Shown here one piece after another: positions 1 to 10,575 of a stretch of 64,000 bases of DNA. Made by a program: the position numbers and the translations under genes. The stretch is from Rhizophagus clarus. Taxonomy: Eukaryota > Glomeromycota > Glomeromycetes > Glomerales > Glomeraceae. The stretch is from NCBI GenBank assembly GCA_015698045.1, contig BLAL01000239.1, positions 682,001 to 746,000 on the forward strand. Reading direction: 5' to 3'. How positions within the stretch are numbered: position 1 is the stretch's first letter; every line of letters begins with the position of its first letter. The notes under the pieces were generated by a model. That model worked only from the letters and a program-made list of their open reading frames with translations, was not told where the DNA came from and ran no database searches.

Positions 1-923
1 TTAGTCGCTACAATCTGCAAATATGGAGCATTGAACAGTTTATCAACAGAAACCTATGAAACGCTCCATAAATATTATATAAAAAATCCTTACTGTTCAT
101 CGAATCAAAACGAAGTAATGAAGCAAATAGTAAACGCTGTCAGTTAATGATGTTCATTAATTTAAATTTTAATTTAAAATGTATTAAAATAAATTAACAT
201 TACTCTTTGCAGGTAAAGCGTAAAGAATTGACTCCAAGTGACAGAAAACTCATTTATCGTAAGACTACTGGATTTGGAAAGTTTCTTTGGGAATTATCCT
301 TGGACGCAATTGATACAAAGATAAAATCTCTAAAAAAGTCCAATAATCCGCCACATGAAAATATTATCGAAGGATTGTCTCAAGTAATTCTGACATTGGA
401 CACCTTTTTGGACACATCTTCACAGGAATCTGAAAATAACCAATTTTGTATTAAAGTTTACGAATCAGTTCACCTGGAGAATGGTCAAATTTTGAAAACA
501 AGCAAAGAATTCCAAGGTAAAAAATGGTTCAGCGACGTTGCAGTGACTCCCACAGAAGATCAAGAACAACTAATATAATTCAGCTGAAGGATCATAGTAC
601 AGAAAAGTAAGTACAAAATTTTAAAGAATACTAAGAAAATGATTTTTCGCTTTAATGTCTTTCAGTTAACGGATTTTATCTTTGACGGAAAGGTACTATT
701 GATATTCAAATTCTTTCGAAATTCGTCCAAAGAGCCATATGAACTTGCTCTTGTTCGCTGGTATGATATTTTTCCTGAACAACCTGAATTATATGGATAC
801 CCACAGTTGCATTATACTAAAGAGTATAACGCAATTCCAATCGGTTCTATTTACCAAGAGGCACATGTTATACCAAGATTTGACAAAGATAATAGGTTTT
901 TATTAAATAAGCATATATTCTAA
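1..923 (+). pseudogene. 3' end of a Plavaka/KDZ-like transposase, decayed
   Basis: This is the tail of a DNA transposase of the Plavaka type; the rest lies outside the window. Frame 1 is open from base 1 to about 138. A 74-base intron (about 139-212) joins it to an open stretch at 213-578. The last part, 666-923, carries the C-terminal block with ELALVRWYDI and later AHVIPRF, a pattern I associate with Plavaka-type transposases. Near 575 the frame shifts by one base, and the continuing frame meets a TAG at 595-597 where Trp is expected (SWY context). A GTAAGT donor at 607 and a TTCAG acceptor ending at 665 fit an original intron. The copy therefore looks dead. Family assignment is from motif memory and is fairly firm; exact exon borders are inferred. 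Confidence 0.7.
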
Positions 924-1308
924 AAAATTTACTTTTAATTAAAAAAAAAATAAATTGGTTTTTTACAAAAGAAAAAAAAAAAAGTTTAATGTAAAGTGCT
1001 ATAGTAACTGAAAAGCTTATCGAAGTAAAAATAAAAATCTTAAAAATCTCTAAAGATTGTTGCACAAGAGTTTTTGATAAATCTGCAATTTTGGCGATCA
1101 ACACAAATTTTCATAGAAATATCTTTAAAAAAACGTGACAAGTTGATTTTTGCAGTATTGCGCAGATTCTTAACAAAATTGCATAAAAAAAAGCGGCAAT
1201 CTGCTAAAATCACAGATCACCACAGATCTGAACCAATATAACTTTCCCGATGTCTGTACTCTACTATATAATTAATAAACTCATAAATTGCATTACTTTG
1301 CAAAAAAA
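924..1308. other. AT-rich gap without gene
   Basis: Poly-A runs and short low-complexity sequence between two transposase relics. The minus-strand open stretch at 868-1104 is hydrophobic, low in complexity and overlaps the Plavaka tail, so I do not treat it as a gene. Confidence 0.5.
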
Positions 1309-1857
1309 AATAAAGAATCACCTTTTAATGATCCATATATAGTGGGTATCAGTACTTCTATTAATTGGTAGACATCTGTAAAACTAAAAAAAGAAAAAGA
1401 TCCTATTAGGCAACTTGCATTAAGAATGCATATAATTATGCCTCATAATGCAGATTGTAAAAGAGTTTTTTCCATATTAGGATGGTTTCTTAGTAAACGA
1501 CATATCAAGTAAGTAAATTTGGAATATTCAAACATTAAATTTTTTAGTTATTTCATTTAATATTTTGCTTTTATAATAGAATTAATATTAAACAGCTTCA
1601 AGCAATGGCACAAATGCATTCATATTTTATAATGAATGCAAAATCAAAGCTGAAATATATAAATGATGAAATAACTTTAGAAGAGTTTGACAAAATATTA
1701 AATCAAGTTGCATTATCAATAAATAATGGAATTGATTTGTTTGACAATGAAAATGATGAAAATCTTGTTAATTTTGAAGATATTAATGAGATTGAAAAAG
1801 CTGTAGATTTAGAGGGAGTAAATAATAATGAACTAGAAATTACAATTATTCTGATGA
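1309..1857 (+). pseudogene. hAT-family transposase C-terminal relic
   Basis: The C-terminal dimerisation region of a hAT transposase can be read in two pieces. Exon-like piece one (about 1309-1508) contains MPHNADCKRVFSILGWFLSK, matching the conserved hATC signature. A GTAAGT donor at 1509 and an AG at 1578-1579 define an intron. Piece two (1580 to about 1857) continues with LQAMAQMHSYF and an acidic tail. An in-frame TAG at 1369-1371 replaces the second Trp of an expected Trp-Trp pair. No N-terminal part is visible and the frame runs into unrelated sequence after about 1857. It is a truncated, inactive copy; the identification of the family is firm. Confidence 0.8.
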
Positions 1858-2316
1858 AATCCAAATTCAATAATCTTTCTATATCATTATTATTTATTTC
1901 TTTGTTTTCAACCCTGTTTATTGTTTCTTCTATATCTTTACATCTCTTTTCTGTTGAATCATCTGATTCTTTGTCACTGTTGGATTTTCACATCTCTTGT
2001 ATTGCTTTCTTTCTTGACATAGCTTCTTCAATGTCAATTATAAATCCTTCTGTAAATTTAAACTTCTCTATTACCTCTATTACTATTTCACTCATTCCCA
2101 CATAATTCTCATATATTTCATACTTTCTATAAATTCTCTTACTTCTTTTCTGCTAGTTATGATATCATCTTCCTTTATTATTAATTGTTTAAATCTCATC
2201 ATAGTGTTTTTTCTCTTTATACCATTTCTCTCAACAAATTGCATGTTTGATAATATTTTTTTATATGAGATGAAATAATTCAAAAGTTTATTAGCATAGA
2301 TAAAAAACCGTGACAA
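1850..2316 (-). pseudogene. unrecognised broken coding fragment on the minus strand
   Basis: On the minus strand an open stretch at 2092-2316 and, after a one-base frame change near 2100, a second one down to about 1850 read as one charged, Lys/Glu-rich protein. It includes MSRKKAIQEM and is interrupted by at least one stop. The forward frame over 1857-2105 is the shadow of this sequence. I do not recognise the product; a transposon-borne open frame is the simplest guess because transposase relics adjoin it on both sides. Confidence 0.3.
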
Positions 2317-2458
2317 ATGTCACGATCAGAATTACTACTTTATTGATATTTGATACAGAATACAAATAAAATATGATTCATTATGTCATACAGACTTGTT
2401 TAATGGCATTTCTATACTAATATCTGCAGACCACACCAGTTTTTCGCTTACCTACACT

Positions 2459-2728
2459 ACTAATACAGGACCTGGAAAACTTCTAATATAGGTTACCGCC
2501 AATTCGAACCATTTTTAAATGCAAATATCTTGGTCATGTGTCATATATATTTAATAATATAACAATTTTACTAATAAATGTAAGGCCGGATAACATTCTT
2601 CTTTAATTTCATGTGATATTATTAATGCCAATTTTGAGATAACCCATAAAATTTCTCAAATTTACCAAGTATGCAAACCGAATTTTGGCGGTAACCCCTA
2701 TTAGAAGTTTTCCAGGTCCTACTAATAC
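2459..2728. mobile_element. hAT-type MITE, 254 bp, with 8-bp target duplication
   Basis: Bases 2467-2720 form a short non-coding element with terminal inverted repeats of about 40 bp. The left end starts AGGACCTGGAAAACTTCTAA and the right end is its reverse complement; the first 20 bases are identical and only about two of the next 20 differ. The element is flanked by the perfect 8-bp direct repeat ACTAATAC (2459-2466 and 2721-2728). Eight-base duplications are typical of hAT elements. The clean ends suggest a fairly recent insertion. No open frame is present, so it would need a transposase from elsewhere. Confidence 0.88.
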
Positions 2729-2839
2729 ACACTATCCAACTCCATGATCCGGTTTCATTGCCCCAACCATCAATATTCTGGATAAAACAAAAACGGTTGC
2801 CAGTTATACTTAGTGTCTGAGTTCAAACTGCGATATTTC

Positions 2840-3862
2840 GGCACAGCAGGGCCCCTAAATACACTGATAGAACCCTCGTTGTACAGATTTGACATTTTAG
2901 CGTTGAGGTTCCGCAGTTCTTAGTGTACGGATATGAAAACTCGTCCGAAGTTTGAAGTACAGATTTCAAATAATAATGATTTACCTCGTTATACAGATTT
3001 ACAATAAAAATTGCCTCCGCGTCAATAAAATTTTTACCTCCGCGTACAGATTCACTCCATAATTAAGGGGTTTGACATACAAAATCTATATCAGAAATGC
3101 TTTTTATCATTTATCGTTATCTTATCTCTTATGTTTCTTTGTCAAAAATTAATCATAAAAATGAATACCGGCAAAAGTAGCAATTCAAGTTCATCCAAAA
3201 ATAGTTTACAACAATAAAAAACTTGATTATTTTGGAATAACAAATATCTTTGTTCAAGAAAAGGGAAAAAGCATTGCTCATACTGGTGAAAATGTTGTTC
3301 TTACGTATCATCAATTTAAATGTGTAAAACTTTTTTTTTAATTATCTTACAGTAATTCAAAGTGAAATTTATCGGCCAAAAGAACTCGAGATGAAAATGC
3401 AGCTACACCGTTTTAGTGATGGAACTAGATTAAAGGAACATATTACTACACCAACACATATCGAAAATTATCAAAAAATAACAAAGAAATTGATCAAAAA
3501 AGATGCAATAGATAACATAGAATCATTAATGAAAACAAAAAAAAATGATCTAGAAAATCCAAATGATTCGGAATAATATAAATTTTAGTTTGTAAAATAA
3601 AATTTACCGAACTTGAAAAAATTTTTTGACATTATTACTACTATATTTCTAAAAAAAAAATTATTTTTATAAAGTTCCTCGTACAGAAATTGAATATTCA
3701 AAAGGTTGGGTGTACAGAAACATGATTTTTAATAAAAACGTTCGATGTACAGATAAATATAAGACCTGAAGTTTAACGTACAGATTTGAAAAATCAGATT
3801 GTACGGAAGTGGCCTCTGTCCGCGGAAGGTTCACTAATAAAACTGTGGGGTCCTGGCACAGC
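2840..3862. mobile_element. 1,007-bp hAT-like element with subterminal repeats
   Basis: Bases 2848-3854 are bounded by the perfect 8-bp direct repeat GGCACAGC (2840-2847 and 3855-3862). The ends are short and imperfect inverted repeats: AGGGCCCC on the left, and the right end reads AGGACCCC in reverse complement. Both subterminal regions carry about five copies each of a motif close to GTACAGATTT, all in the same orientation, between about 2880 and 3060 and between about 3680 and 3810. Such repeats often bind transposase. The interior holds a damaged small reading frame described separately. The 8-bp duplication points to hAT; the weak terminal repeats make the superfamily less certain. Confidence 0.75.
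3161..3576 (+). pseudogene. small damaged reading frame inside the 1-kb element
   Basis: An ATG at 3161 opens a Ser-rich leader (begins MNTGKSSNSSSSK) that stops after 18 codons at TAA 3215-3217. A shifted frame is open from about 3219 and contains DYFGITNIFVQEKGKS. A possible intron (donor near 3326, acceptor before about 3350) leads to an open frame ending at 3576, rich in Lys and containing KMQLHRFSDGTRLKEH. I do not recognise the protein. It is carried between the ends of the transposable element and may be its own remnant gene or a captured host exon. Confidence 0.35.
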
Positions 3863-4310
3863 TAAGTAATAAAAAATTCTCTGTGCACATTAGTCAAATA
3901 CGGAACCAGATCGACAGATCGATGAAAATTTTACATAAATATCCGGATCATTTGCTCTGATGAAAAAATTTTTAGTTTTTGTGTATTCGCTCAGAAATAG
4001 AGAAATAGTATCATTTAAATAGAAGCCTGAGTCAACTAAGAGTTTTGCTGTAATTATCAATCACTACTTCGTCATAACTTGTTGCCAAATACACGATAAA
4101 ATGTCAGAGAAATCCGATGGTTTGATCAAATATGAGTTGTTAAATACTCACTTTGGAAAAAGGTATGTGATAACGTATGACGCATCGGGTCGTGTTATGA
4201 CTCAAATTACAAACGTCTTTCTATATATATAATGCGCCTAAGACCAAAAAAATTCAGCTTTCTTTTCTCACTTTATTATCCTTCATCGCATTTGTATACA
4301 CAGATACATA
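3863..4310 (+). promoter_or_regulatory. upstream region of the Crinkler-like gene
   Basis: No gene. A TATA-like run (TATATATATA, about 4222-4231) lies some 80 bases before the start codon at 4311. An upstream ATG at 4101 opens a short frame that ends near 4231 and may be an upstream reading frame or chance. The left edge is the target duplication of the 1-kb transposon, so the element sits within 450 bases of the start codon. Confidence 0.4.
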
Positions 4311-6465
4311 ATGATAAATTGTTTCGTTTTGGGTAACGGTGCCTCTTTCACGTTTGATATTAAAGACGAAAAAAACAGTGATGTTGTGACCTTTTCACAC
4401 CTCAGGGAGAAACTTGTAGAGAGTAAAAGGAATATTTTCGGAGAAGCTAAAGCGGAGGATCTAAAACTATGGCATGTCAATATTCATACCAGAAGAAATG
4501 AAGAGTATGAAGAACTTAAAGAGAATCCTCATCTAGATGTCGACATTGGAAAAAAATTCGGAGGTGAGGTTTTAGACGCAACTTGGAGTATCATCAAAGA
4601 ATTCCCAAATCCCCCGGAAGAGCACATTCACATAATTGTGGGAAATGCAAAAAAAAAACATTCTGAGCCCGCCACCACTGGTAAGTGTCTCCCAATGGTT
4701 TAAGCCTCTCGAACAAGAAATTCGATTTTGAGGAAAATGTTTTCACTGTTATTATTGTATATTGACCACCTTTGTCTCTGTTTGATTTGTACCAGACCAA
4801 CGCACTCGTGACACTGCAAGTCTTGGTTATGTACCCCGACGAGAAGGTATGTATAAACTGGCATTTTTTTAATAGCAGTGTTCTATTCTAACTATCAGTC
4901 TTTTTTTAGGTAATCTTGGTGGAACGTTGCTACGTCCTGACCAATTAACAAGCAATTCCAATGAGGGTATATCCCTCACCGACAAAGATACCAGCAAAAG
5001 ACCTGTAGTCGTTAAATCTTTGATCGATGACCTTTTAATTAAGAAGATTATACTTGTTCGAGCTCCTTCCTATTCGGGAAAAACGTCATTGACTCAACTT
5101 ATTGAAGATTACCTCGTTAACTCGGCAGAATATTCAACTTTTAGGGTAATTAGGTTTTCAACGCTCTGGGGAAATGATGTAGGAAAATTATGCAATTATG
5201 AAAATTTTGGAGAGGCATGGGAAGAAGTCCTTGGTATAGATTGGGTTAAATGGAGAGGAGAGTGCAAAAAAATTCGGACAATTCTGATAATCGATGAGGT
5301 TCAAAAGATATATCAACATGAGCTGATGGATATAGATATAGATAATAAGAGTGTAACTGCGGGCCGATTTTGGGAAACTGTTAAACGTGGCCTTCAAGGT
5401 TCACATGATATCTATATTATTATGTTTGGAGCCTATTCTAATCCTGGAGATCTTTCGACCTTTGTCGATATACCTGATTTTAACTGCAAAAGTATTTATG
5501 ACATTAAATTTACTGATAATGAACTGGAGGAATATGTTACAAATTTCTGCAGATGTTTCAATTTAAAAGAGCATAATGAAAATATCATTCCAGAATTTAT
5601 CAAATATATTAAAAGTGCAACAGCAGGACATGTAGGTTTTGTCCGTCACATATTATATTATACGAGAGAAGAGATGAAGCCGAAAGTAAATGAATTGACT
5701 TGGAATAAAATATTGATGTATCTGAATTCGAATGGATTCAATGAGACTATAAATAATTGCCGTGGTTTACCTAAGATCAAAAGCTTTTCTCGTGACGAAA
5801 TAAAGCTATGCGAAAATGTTTTATTAAATAAGACGTACCCCTACCAGTCTAGTAATAATAGTGTTTTGGCTTTAATCAAATCGGGTGTCCTTGTTACTGA
5901 TAAGAATTATGTGCTACAATTCTCAGCACCAATTGTGATGCGGTCATTTATCTATCAAAATTATGGGAATGAAAAAATTTCTGAAACCGTTCCTGAATCA
6001 TTATACGATTTTATCGTTAGTATTTTCACTGCAATGTGCTTAGAAAGTAGAGAATTATTACAAAGAACACTCTCCTTCAGGTTTGAAGAAAGAGAGGAAA
6101 CCGTAATTTTAGAACAAATGTGGCAAAAGGAGTTCTACAGAATGGGAAAACGACTGTTAAATGGATACTTTATGTCTTGTGATGTGGGTGCAACTTTTGC
6201 GTCTAATGGATATTTAGACTTTTATGTGGATGAGCCATTGAATTGGGCCATCAAAATTTTAAGAGAAGGAAGGTGTGACGAAACCACAGGAATATATAAA
6301 GAAATTACTTTGTACGCTGAGAGCATAGCTATTGTTGACATTCGTAGTGAATCAATTAAGGTTCAGAAATTGAAGGAGAATTTCGTTCATGTCTCTTATT
6401 CCAAGAATTACGATGCATTTAAAATAGAGTGTTTGGGAAGAGATACCGTGAACATTAAGTTTTAA
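4311..6465 (+). CDS. Crinkler (CRN)-like protein with P-loop ATPase and REase-like C-terminus
   Basis: Three exons (4311-4680, 4796-4846, 4910-6465) join in frame to a 658-residue protein. Residues 1-115 match the Crinkler N-terminal domain: it starts MINCFVLGNG, has a central LKLWHVNI and ends with a HIHIIV segment. There is no classical signal peptide, which is usual for CRNs. A P-loop ATPase module follows, with Walker A APSYSGKTS (about 192-200) and Walker B ILIIDE (about 265-270). The C-terminus (about 480-658) resembles the restriction-endonuclease-like domain of CRNs, with GYLDFYV and WAIKILREG at about 574-594; the family usually has Glu where this copy has the Lys of AIK. CRN proteins are described as nucleus-acting effector or conflict proteins in oomycetes and mycorrhizal fungi; function here is inference. 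Its flanks are transposons. Confidence 0.85.
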
Positions 6466-6689
6466 TATAACCTTTTAATAAGACAATTATTTTTTTGCGC
6501 AATAATTAATATAACATCTTTCTTCTATTTCAACTTGATAAATAAAAATGATCCTTATTATTATTACTTTATTATTTTAGCATGCTTCCAAGGTAGATCC
6601 TAGGCCAATAATGCAAGTCCTTACATCATATTATTTCTCTGCTCTTTTCACATTGCCACGACCCTTTCTACAAACACGAAATAAACCGG
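6466..6689. other. 3' flank of the Crinkler-like gene
   Basis: AT-rich sequence after the stop codon; no gene or clear repeat seen. Confidence 0.4.
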
Positions 6690-6897
6690 TAAGACGGAAA
6701 CATGTAGTGTAGCTGTGTAGTGTATGGTGATATACACCATTGCAAAAACGTATAAGGGTGTGAAATATACTTAGGTGATAAATAACGTCATGGCCCGCGT
6801 TATTATAATTTTGGCCAGTTTAACTTATTTATCATCTGTGTATTGTGTCACATAGCGTGTCATATACTACACAACACACCACCCTACACCACACATT
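6690..6897. repeat. imperfect fold-back repeat, about 200 bp
   Basis: The left half is rich in GTGTAG motifs followed by GGTGATAAATAA. The right half, read in reverse complement, has the same order: GTGTAGGGTGG motifs near the end and GATGATAAATAA toward the centre. The centre is near 6800. It has the architecture of a decayed palindromic MITE, but no target duplication was identified. Confidence 0.45.
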
Positions 6898-7145
6898 TCA
6901 GTATCACTCGAAATAAACTATATTTACAAACTTATCCACCCGTACAGAACATAAAATTTACTTCCTTGAGATTGATTAATTTCGATCCTATTGGAAGTAC
7001 TCTGAATATTAGTAATGGCACTGCGCATTTATTTATCAAGTTCTCAAATTCCAGATTGCATATTCGATTACAACTTTCATATAGGACGCGATTTATTTTA
7101 TCCAAGTGGGACTTTAGGTCTCACTTTTTTTATTCGACATACATC

Positions 7146-7555
7146 TACAGTCAAACCTCTATGTACTGATACCCTATGTGCCAATAATTGCACGTACTGA
7201 TAAATTTTTCATGTCCCATTTCACAATTAATAAAAAAACCTTGATGTACCTGTCCCTTTATAATTAAGATGTACCGATATTTTAGGTTACACTGTCATTA
7301 ATTTAGGTTTCGTATGCATCATGCATATGTTCATTTTATCGTTTTATCTATGCATGATAGTATCAGAGTTACTTTTAGCCGGCGCATTATTAAGGACCCC
7401 TTCTTGGCCTACCCACATTTGCATAGTGTCAGCAAGAATTAGATTTTTGGCCTGCATCATGATTTATAATGACCTATATGTAATGATAATTCGATGTACT
7501 AATATTTTTTCTCCAAAACAACCATACCATATCGGTACATAGAGGTTTGACTGTA
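7146..7555. mobile_element. Tc1/mariner-like MITE, 406 bp, TA-flanked
   Basis: The element spans 7148-7553. Its ends are inverted repeats starting CAGTCAAACCTCTATGTAC on the left; the right end is the reverse complement, with one mismatch in about 23 bases. Both ends abut TA (7146-7147 and 7554-7555), the usual Tc1/mariner target. Inside, the motif GTAC(C/T)GATA recurs near both ends, for example around 7164, 7193 and 7270. Short open frames inside it do not resemble a transposase, so it is non-autonomous. Confidence 0.85.
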
Positions 7556-8086
7556 TATCCCACGCTTGATACAATGTATAGCCTTTTCGGCGAATTCTTT
7601 ATTGATGCAATAAATAAATTAATGATTCGGTTCGTAACCATGATACATGACTTTCTCTTTGCTAATGACTATCCCAGAGACCTATGATGCCAAACATAAA
7701 AATTAAATAAAGTATATTGGAAGTATTGCATCTATATATTATATGATACGAGAAGCAGATATTTATTATTGGAAATATTTTATATACAACGTTATTTTTT
7801 ATTTAAAAATAAACATAAAGTTAATAAATTCAACTAGAAAAAATTAAATCAGATTATGTGTTTCCCGAATTTATAATACTGGTAACTGGTAATGTATTTA
7901 ACAATTATATATATTCAATAGCCATAAATCAAGATAGGTTGATATTAAAATTTCCACATATCAGATATAATTAATTAAATAGGACTTTCCAGCTTTTTTG
8001 GTATAACAAACCCTCTTGTAATTAAATGATTCGTGATTCGTAAGTTGACTAAATACTAGCAACATCGACTTTCGCATGAACATTTT
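7556..8086. other. intergenic, nothing recognised
   Basis: AT-rich sequence between the Tc1/mariner-like element and the 3' end of the first MIR-domain gene. No exon, RNA gene or repeat could be supported. Confidence 0.5.
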
Positions 8087-9362
8087 TTAAACAAGTTCAA
8101 TACACCACTATAAATTAAAATAAAAGTTATTATTATTATTAAAATATGGTTAAATAAAAAATATTTTAACAAACCTTATCATTTGCACCAATTCTATCAT
8201 TACTACCAACAACTTCTTGAAATGTTTTACCGTTAATGGTAAAAGCAAAATCATGACTTCGTAAAAAAAGATCTTGCTGTTCGCCAACAAGTTTTAAATT
8301 AATTATATCTTTTGACTTTACATATAAATCATTTTGTGTTCTGTCATTAGATTCTACATTTATGATTTGCCAACGTGCACTATAAGTTACATCATTACAA
8401 AATGCTATAATTATAAATGAAAAAAATATATATATATTAATAATTATTTTTATAATAAATTATAAAAATAATAATACTAACATATTATATTATACCTTCC
8501 GAATGTCCAGTTGATGGAGATTTATAATTGTAACTTAACCATAATAGATTATTGGTTTCTTTATGTCTCAAATAAAATTCATCATCATAACAAATCATAT
8601 TCTGTTGATAAGGTTCTTTTTTTTGTGTATGATGATTGATTTTTGTTATGAACCATAAAGCATCTGAATTACGAGATTTTTCATTGGCAAATACCTAAGA
8701 ATAAGATTATTATAAATTAATTTATAAAACAATCAAAAAAAAAAAAAAAAAACTCAAATTATAAATATACTGACCATTTTTCTAAGAGAACCAGTTTGAT
8801 AATTTACATTACGACTTGATAAATATTTACCAGTTGGAACATGTTTTAAGGTAATTAAAGAATCAAATTTAATTACGTTTAATTCATCAAACACAATATT
8901 ATTAAATAAATTAACTATTTTATTAATATTATCAAGTTTTGGATCCTTTGACCTTTTTATAAATTCATTTTCAAAAAATTTATTTGATGAATAAGTATTT
9001 AAAAGAAGATTCTTGATTTCTTGGGGATTATTAATAATTTCCGCATCATTACAAAGTGAACGAAAATTAGAAAGAAATGTAGCGGTGTAATTTTCTTCTT
9101 TTTTAGGATCATATTTCATTACTTGTAATTTTCTTTTACAAGAATCTTTAAAAATATTAAATGACGTATGTGATTTAAGTAATTTAATAAGGTCATCAAA
9201 AGAATTAATTTCTTTAGGAATAATTATGGTAGAATCTATCATAAGTTTACAAATTTTAAGGATTTTTTGTTCATCTTCAATTCCTTTTAGGTAACAATGA
9301 ATTTGTATTTGTTTTAACCATTCTTCAGGATGAATAGTTCCAGTATATTTTATTAGTTCCAT
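8087..9362 (-). CDS. MIR-domain protein, paralogue A
   Basis: Four exons on the minus strand (9362-8775, 8694-8496, 8404-8175, 8107-8087) give 345 residues with consistent phases. Residues 1-165 are an all-helical region starting MELIKYTGTIHPEEWLKQIQ. From about 175 comes a MIR-type beta-trefoil repeat region: LITLKHVPTGKYLSS, then YQTGS, then later exons with LRSHDFAFTING and VVGSNDRIGANDK. The last exon encodes only WCIELV. MIR domains occur in protein O-mannosyltransferases and calcium-release channels; here no transferase or membrane part is present, so the ligand is unknown. It is one of four co-oriented copies between 8 and 18.5 kb. The helical part has the look of a retroelement Gag capsid domain (inference). 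Confidence 0.8.
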
Positions 9363-10046
9363 AATTTAAGGAAATTTAAGGAAATAAATTCAAGGAAAGA
9401 AAATGATAATTTCACAAAAAGTTACGACAATGACTTTTATAAATTTAGTAGATCATCTAACCAAATTAAGAAGTAAATACTGATACTTAATCCATTTTTG
9501 AGATGAAATAATCAACCAAGCGTATTTGGTACCCCTTTATGAACTTTACCCCCTTTCTTTTAAATAAATAAATATATATACAGTATAATATATATACAGT
9601 ATGACTCTTTACAAATTTTTAAAAAACAAATAGTTAAAAAAAGAAAATAAATAAAATAAAATATATCTATACAATAAACATGATAACCGGAGATCCAACG
9701 AAGGAGTATGTGATGAATTTTATCTGACTCGTATGAATTTATGTAAGTTTTTCATATCATATTAATAAATAATAGAATATTTTAAAGGACGGCGTCGAAT
9801 AAGATTGAAAGACATCTCCGAAGGTTAGGTTGGAGAAACGCTCAATATTCAGTGCTATCACGGGAGAACATTTAGTCCATAGGTCAACAACTTGTTCTTG
9901 AGAATTTGAATCATGAGCAAAGAATTCCCTATTGACTATTGTTAATGAAAAAATGAAAATTTGGAACTTAGTAGCGAGGTAAAGCTTTATTAATGAAATT
10001 CCTGTTGGATAATTCTGTAAGATGTCCTAAAATTACTTAAATTACA
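9363..10046. other. intergenic with a possible antisense coding fragment
   Basis: This holds the presumed promoter of MIR paralogue A (directly upstream of 9362). It also has a near-duplicate ATATACAGTATA pair around 9573-9603. On the minus strand, about 9765-9985 is open for roughly 69 codons with fairly ordinary composition (includes EQVVDLWTKC), but no start or splice pattern convinces me. An ATG at 9680 on the plus strand opens a nine-codon stretch ending at a GTATGT and might be a first exon of the remnant downstream. Confidence 0.3.
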
Positions 10047-10047
10047 G

Positions 10048-10575
10048 GGCTGGGAGCAAAAATTTTACAAGATGCCGGATCAATTCTTGGTCATCCACGT
10101 AACCAAATTGACATCCCATGTGTGCTGGCCAAAGATATTATTACCTATTTAAAACAAGATTCTGGGAGAGGCCAGGTAATTATATTAAAATAAAATTTCC
10201 ATAATTAATGTTACAAATACATTCTAAATCGATAAATATTTTAGAGACGCATAATTATAGGAGAAGGAGAAGCGAAATCTTCTGGGATCCACCACACTTT
10301 GAAATTGGATATGTTCCGACTCATGTTGGACAAGCATAGTAGTATCAATATCAACTTGATACAAAGTGAGCTCATTTACCGAAACTACCTTTAACAGAAG
10401 ACTTAAATTTTAAAACGGAAAACATCACCAAATGTGATGTCCGCCAAGGAAAACTATGGATGCTGGGAAGTTTTCTGGGATCTGCCAACAATTCCAGACG
10501 CAACTGGAATTACCTACTCTTCAATTGACCTATACGAAATTCAACAAGAGATTTTGAGCTCTTACAAGTTGTTAT
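10048..10575 (+). pseudogene. unrecognised multi-exon gene or remnant
   Basis: Three open stretches have higher GC than their surroundings and good splice signals. The first (10048-10175) contains GSILGHPRNQIDIP and ends at a GTAATT donor. The second starts after TTTTAG near 10245 and reads GEGEAKSSGIHHTLKLD before a stop near 10391. The third (about 10410-10575) contains GCWEVFWDLPTIPDATG and ends with TAA. I could not join all three in one frame, and no first exon is certain, so it may be broken. I do not recognise the family. Confidence 0.35.
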
